In this document: positions 46,593-49,404 of the stretch, in pieces
Layout of the letters: the number at the start of each line of letters is the position of its first letter
Numbering within the stretch: position 1 is the stretch's first letter
Origin: Pseudolabrys sp.
GTDB lineage: Bacteria; Pseudomonadota; Alphaproteobacteria; Rhizobiales; Xanthobacteraceae
DNA length: 49,404 nucleotides
Direction of reading: 5' to 3'
NCBI GenBank assembly: GCA_030655215.1
Contig: JAURVZ010000005.1
Coordinates: forward strand, 1 to 49,404
Translations under genes and position numbers: made by a program
Notes under the pieces: generated by a model
Database searches by the model: none
Seen by the model: only the letters and a program-made list of their open reading frames with translations
Told to the model about the DNA's origin: nothing

Positions 46593-47398
46593 AGATCGCC
46601 ACCTTCAACATTAACAATATCAACCGGCGGCTGCCGAACCTGCTGCAATGGCTGAAGAGCGCAAAGCCCGACATTGTTTGCCTGCAGGAATTGAAGGCCG
46701 CGCACGCCGACTTTCCCGAAGCCGAGTTCGTCAAAGCCGGTTATCACGCCGTGTGGAAAGGCGAGCGCACCTGGAATGGCGTCGCCATCCTGTCGCGCAG
46801 CGAGCCGATCATGACGCGCGACGCCCTGCCCGGCGATCCGGACGACAAGCAGAGCCGCTACATCGAAGCTGCCATCGACGGCATTCTCGTTGCCTGTCTT
46901 TATCTGCCGAACGGTAATCCGCAGCCGGGACCGAAATTCGAATACAAACTCAAGTGGTTCAAGCGGCTGACCGCGCATGCGAAGAAGCTATTGGCGCAGG
47001 ACATCCCGGTCGTTCTCGCCGGCGACTACAATGTCGCGCCGACCGAGCTCGATATCTACAAGACCAAGTCATGGGACGATGACGCGCTGGTCGCGCCGGA
47101 AAGCCGCGCCGCCTTCGCCAAACTGGTGAAGCAAGGCTGGACCGACGCCATCCGCATCTTGCATCCTGACGAGCCGATGTTCACCTTCTGGCATTACATG
47201 CGCAATCGCTGGCCGCGCGATGCCGGCCTCAGGCTCGATCATTTCCTGCTCAGCCCGCAACTCGCCGCGCGCCTGCACGATGCGGGCATCGATCGTGATG
47301 CGCGCGGCAAAGCAAACGCCAGCGACCACGCGCCGGCGTGGATTGAACTGGGCGACGCTAAGGCGAAGAAGAAGCGCAAGCGACGCAGCAAGGGATAA
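46589..47398 (+). CDS. xth: Exodeoxyribonuclease III
   Basis: 269-residue AP endonuclease/3'-exonuclease for base-excision repair. Catalytic regions of the exonuclease III family are visible: NINNINRR (residues 7-14), the metal-binding Glu in CLQELKA, GDYNVAPTELD, and the final SDHAPAW with the catalytic Asp-His. The Lys-rich C-terminal tail (KAKKKRKRRSKG) is a small extension. It is translationally coupled to the thioredoxin-reductase-like gene by ATGA. Confidence 0.93.
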   Translation: MKIATFNINNINRRLPNLLQWLKSAKPDIVCLQELKAAHADFPEAEFVKAGYHAVWKGERTWNGVAILSRSEPIMTRDALPGDPDDKQSRYIEAAIDGILVACLYLPNGNPQPGPKFEYKLKWFKRLTAHAKKLLAQDIPVVLAGDYNVAPTELDIYKTKSWDDDALVAPESRAAFAKLVKQGWTDAIRILHPDEPMFTFWHYMRNRWPRDAGLRLDHFLLSPQLAARLHDAGIDRDARGKANASDHAPAWIELGDAKAKKKRKRRSKG

Positions 47399-47517
47399 CC
47401 AAGGGTACCAGCGCACATTCTTGAGGCCGACTATGGTCTGGGCCGGTTACTCCTTGTGACTGGCCCTGGCTTCCCCATTTGCGAAGTGAACACCTTCACC
47501 GCAATGAGGAATGCCCT

Positions 47518-48591
47518 ATGTCGTCGCTGTTTTCCAAAGCCAAAGTCGGCTCGCTCGAATTGCAAAATCATCTTGTGATGTCGCCGCTGACGCGCAGCCG
47601 TGCACCCGGCAATATCCCGAACGATCTGATGGCTGAATATTACGGCCAGCGCGCCACAATGGGCCTTATCATTACCGAAGGCACCTCGCCGTCGCCGAAC
47701 GGCCTCGGCTATTCCAGCATTCCCGGCATCTATTCGGACGAACAGGTCGCCGGCTGGAAGAAGGTGACCGATGCCGTTCACGCCAAGGGTGGCAAGATTT
47801 TTGTTCAGCTCATGCACACCGGCCGCATCAGCCATGTACTGAATATGCCGAAGGGCGCGCGCATCGTCGCGCCGTCCGCAGTTCAGGCCGCCGGCCAGAT
47901 CTTCACCGCCGAAGGCATGAAGGATCATCCGGTACCGCAGGAAATGTCGGCCGCCGACATCATTGTCGCGCAGGCCGAGTTTGTGAAAGCCGCGACCAAT
48001 GCGGTGAAGGCCGGCTTCGACGGCGTCGAGTTGCACGCCGCCAATGGCTATCTGCTCGAGCAGTTCCTGCGCAAGAACTCGAACACCCGCACCGACAATT
48101 ATGGCGGCTCAATCGAAGGCCGCGCCCGCTTCGTGCTTGAAGTCGCCGAAGCCACCATTGCGGCGATCGGCAAGGACAAAGTTGGTATCCGCCTGTCGCC
48201 GTTCGGCGCCGCCAGCGACATGCATCCTTATCCGGAAATGGAAGCCGATTATGGCTGGCTCGCCGGCAAGCTCAATGCGCTCGGTCTTGCTTACGTCCAT
48301 CTTGTCGATCACTCGGCAATGGGCGCGCCCGCGGTGCCGGCCTCGATGCGGGCGACCTTCCGCTCGACCTTCAAGAACACCTTGATCCTCGCCGGCGGCT
48401 ATGACGGCAAAAGCGCTGAAGCCGATCTTGCCGCAGGCAAAGCCGACCTCTTCGCCTTCGGCCGCCCGGCTCTGGCCAACCCTGATCTGGTTAAGCGCCT
48501 GAAGACCGATGCCGCATTGAACGCACCGGACATGGCAACGGCCTATGCCGGCGGCGCCAAGGGCTACACCGATTACCCGACGCTGGCGTAA
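47518..48591 (+). CDS. Old yellow enzyme-family alkene reductase
   Basis: 357-residue FMN-dependent ene-reductase of the NemA/OYE class, which reduces activated C=C bonds of enones, nitroesters and similar electrophiles with NAD(P)H. The family signatures LVMSPLTRSRA, FVQLMHTGRISH, GVELHAANGYLLEQFLRKNS and the active-site tyrosine in RTDNYGGSIEGR are all present, along with ADLFAFGRPALANPDLV near the C-terminus. ATG at 47518 has GAGGA upstream. It stands alone; detoxification is the usual role. Confidence 0.94.
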   Translation: MSSLFSKAKVGSLELQNHLVMSPLTRSRAPGNIPNDLMAEYYGQRATMGLIITEGTSPSPNGLGYSSIPGIYSDEQVAGWKKVTDAVHAKGGKIFVQLMHTGRISHVLNMPKGARIVAPSAVQAAGQIFTAEGMKDHPVPQEMSAADIIVAQAEFVKAATNAVKAGFDGVELHAANGYLLEQFLRKNSNTRTDNYGGSIEGRARFVLEVAEATIAAIGKDKVGIRLSPFGAASDMHPYPEMEADYGWLAGKLNALGLAYVHLVDHSAMGAPAVPASMRATFRSTFKNTLILAGGYDGKSAEADLAAGKADLFAFGRPALANPDLVKRLKTDAALNAPDMATAYAGGAKGYTDYPTLA

Positions 48592-48598
48592 ATCTAAC

Positions 48599-48692
48599 CG
48601 TCATGGCCGGACTTGTTCCGGCCATCCACGTCTTGCTTAGCTAAGGTAAGCAAGAAAGTCGTGGATGCCCGGCATAAAGCCGGGCATGACGG
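48599..48692. repeat. Interspersed repeat family C, inverted pair
   Basis: The left arm starts CCGTCATGGCCGGACTTGTT and the right arm ends AAAGCCGGGCATGACGG. The centre adds a further stem CTTGCTTA/TAAGCAAG around 48633-48655. It ends only four bases before the next gene's ATG at 48697 and therefore forms nearly all of that gene's leader. Confidence 0.88.
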
Positions 48693-48696
48693 ATCC

Positions 48697-49368
48697 ATGA
48701 TTCCCTGGATTCAGATCGACAAAGCGATGGTGCCCAGCGGCGGTGAACTGCGCCTGATGCAGCGCGGCGCCGAATTCTCCATCAAGCTCGATAGCAACGA
48801 GTTGATGAACAGCCGCCTCAGCGGCTCGGAGCAGGCGCTGGCGACTTTGGCTTGCGAGATCATCGGCACGCGCAAAGGACCAAGAATGCTGATCGGCGGC
48901 CTCGGCATGGGCTTCACCTTGCGCGCCGCGCTCGGTGCGCTGCCATCCGATGCGCATATCGATGTTGCCGAGCTGGTGCCCGCGGTTATTGCCTGGGCGC
49001 GCGGACCAATGGCGGCGCTTTATGGCGACAGCCTCAACGATAAGCGCGTATCGATTCACGAAAGCGATGTCGGCGCACTGATCGCGCATGCTGCGTCGAA
49101 CTATGACGCCATTCTGCTCGATGTCGACAATGGGCCGGATGGCCTGAGCCGCCCGAGCAATGACAAGCTCTATGATGCAGCAGGCCTCGGCGCGGCCTAT
49201 GCCGCCTTGCGTCCCGGCGGTGTGCTGGCGGTGTGGTCGTCAGCGCCGGATGCGTCTTTTACCCGGCGCCTGCGTCACGCCGGTTTCGGCGTCGATGAAA
49301 AGCGCGTGCGCGCGCATGGTTCGGGTGGCGCACGGCATGTGATTTGGTTGGCGACGCGGGCGACGTAA
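48697..49368 (+). CDS. Spermidine-synthase-like SAM-binding protein
   Basis: 223-residue protein with the Rossmann domain of spermidine synthase-like proteins. Motif I is IGGLGMGFTLRAAL, the acidic strand end is VAELVPAVIAWAR, and YDAILLDVDNGPDG follows. The N-terminal part is short and I do not see the full polyamine-binding region, so true spermidine synthase activity is doubtful; methyltransferase or other SAM-binding roles are possible. ATG at 48697 is chosen because the longer frame back to 48613 lies in repeat family C. Its Shine-Dalgarno (GGA, three bases away) is poor. Confidence 0.78.
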   Translation: MIPWIQIDKAMVPSGGELRLMQRGAEFSIKLDSNELMNSRLSGSEQALATLACEIIGTRKGPRMLIGGLGMGFTLRAALGALPSDAHIDVAELVPAVIAWARGPMAALYGDSLNDKRVSIHESDVGALIAHAASNYDAILLDVDNGPDGLSRPSNDKLYDAAGLGAAYAALRPGGVLAVWSSAPDASFTRRLRHAGFGVDEKRVRAHGSGGARHVIWLATRAT

Positions 49369-49381
49369 CACCGCTTCCTTT

Positions 49382-49404
49382 ACCCTCCCCCTTGTGGGGA
49401 GGGT
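49382..49404. repeat. Repeat family D, truncated by the window end
   Basis: ACCCTCCCCCTTGTGGGGAG followed by GGT matches the left arm of the element at 38985. The rest lies beyond the window. Confidence 0.8.

Overview
The window looks like the chromosome of an alphaproteobacterium of the order Hyphomicrobiales (Rhizobiales), most like the Bradyrhizobiaceae/Xanthobacteraceae. The evidence is the GC-rich sequence, an ATP synthase F0 operon atpI-B-E-b'-b separate from any F1 genes, an aa3 oxidase block ctaC-ctaD-ctaB-coxF-ctaG-ctaE-DUF983-SURF1, a C4-pathway hemA, an ialB gene, and several palindromic intergenic repeat families of the kind common in this group. The genus is inference. No tRNA, rRNA, transposase, phage gene or CRISPR array was seen.

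Layout. 1-3045: end of a nitrate/sulfonate-type ABC permease and a PAS-PAS-GGDEF-EAL protein. 3168-11945: a sugar-acid dehydratase coupled to a large membrane protein, then, divergently, a sugar/glycan-modification run (SAM methyltransferase, Gfo/Idh/MocA oxidoreductase, NDP-sugar epimerase, zinc-binding C-methyltransferase) and a NUDIX hydrolase. 12055-14430: hemA facing an AbrB-type membrane protein. 14512-18870: a sodium-symporter-fused hybrid histidine kinase facing a LuxR-type response regulator. 18972-20118: YjbQ and an exported hypothetical protein. 20387-22809: ATP synthase F0. 23014-27795: HAD protein, lipoprotein, and a GNAT/M16 peptidase/threonine synthase run read leftward. 27965-31390: cupin, atypical SDR, LysR regulator and orphan Bug-type receptor. 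31440-37984: the aa3 oxidase operon, read leftward. 38461-38973: ialB. 39121-45621: an accessory catabolic cluster. 45702-49368: thioredoxin-reductase-like protein, exonuclease III, old yellow enzyme and a spermidine-synthase-like protein.

Most genes are ordinary core genes. The most interesting accessory locus is 39.1-45.6 kb. A MetE-like protein is divergent from an ABC ligand-binding protein, and a LacI-style palindrome with a central CG lies between them. Downstream come the LacI regulator, a beta-hydroxyacid dehydrogenase, a one-domain asparaginase-like protein, a cupin and a 2-keto-4-pentenoate hydratase-like enzyme. I read it as a self-regulated pathway for an unidentified, possibly amide- or methyl-containing, organic acid.

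The second theme is interspersed palindromic repeats of at least five families. They sit between convergent genes, supply one stop codon, and in two cases supply the Shine-Dalgarno sequence of the next gene. Function calls rest on reading motifs by eye; no database search was run.
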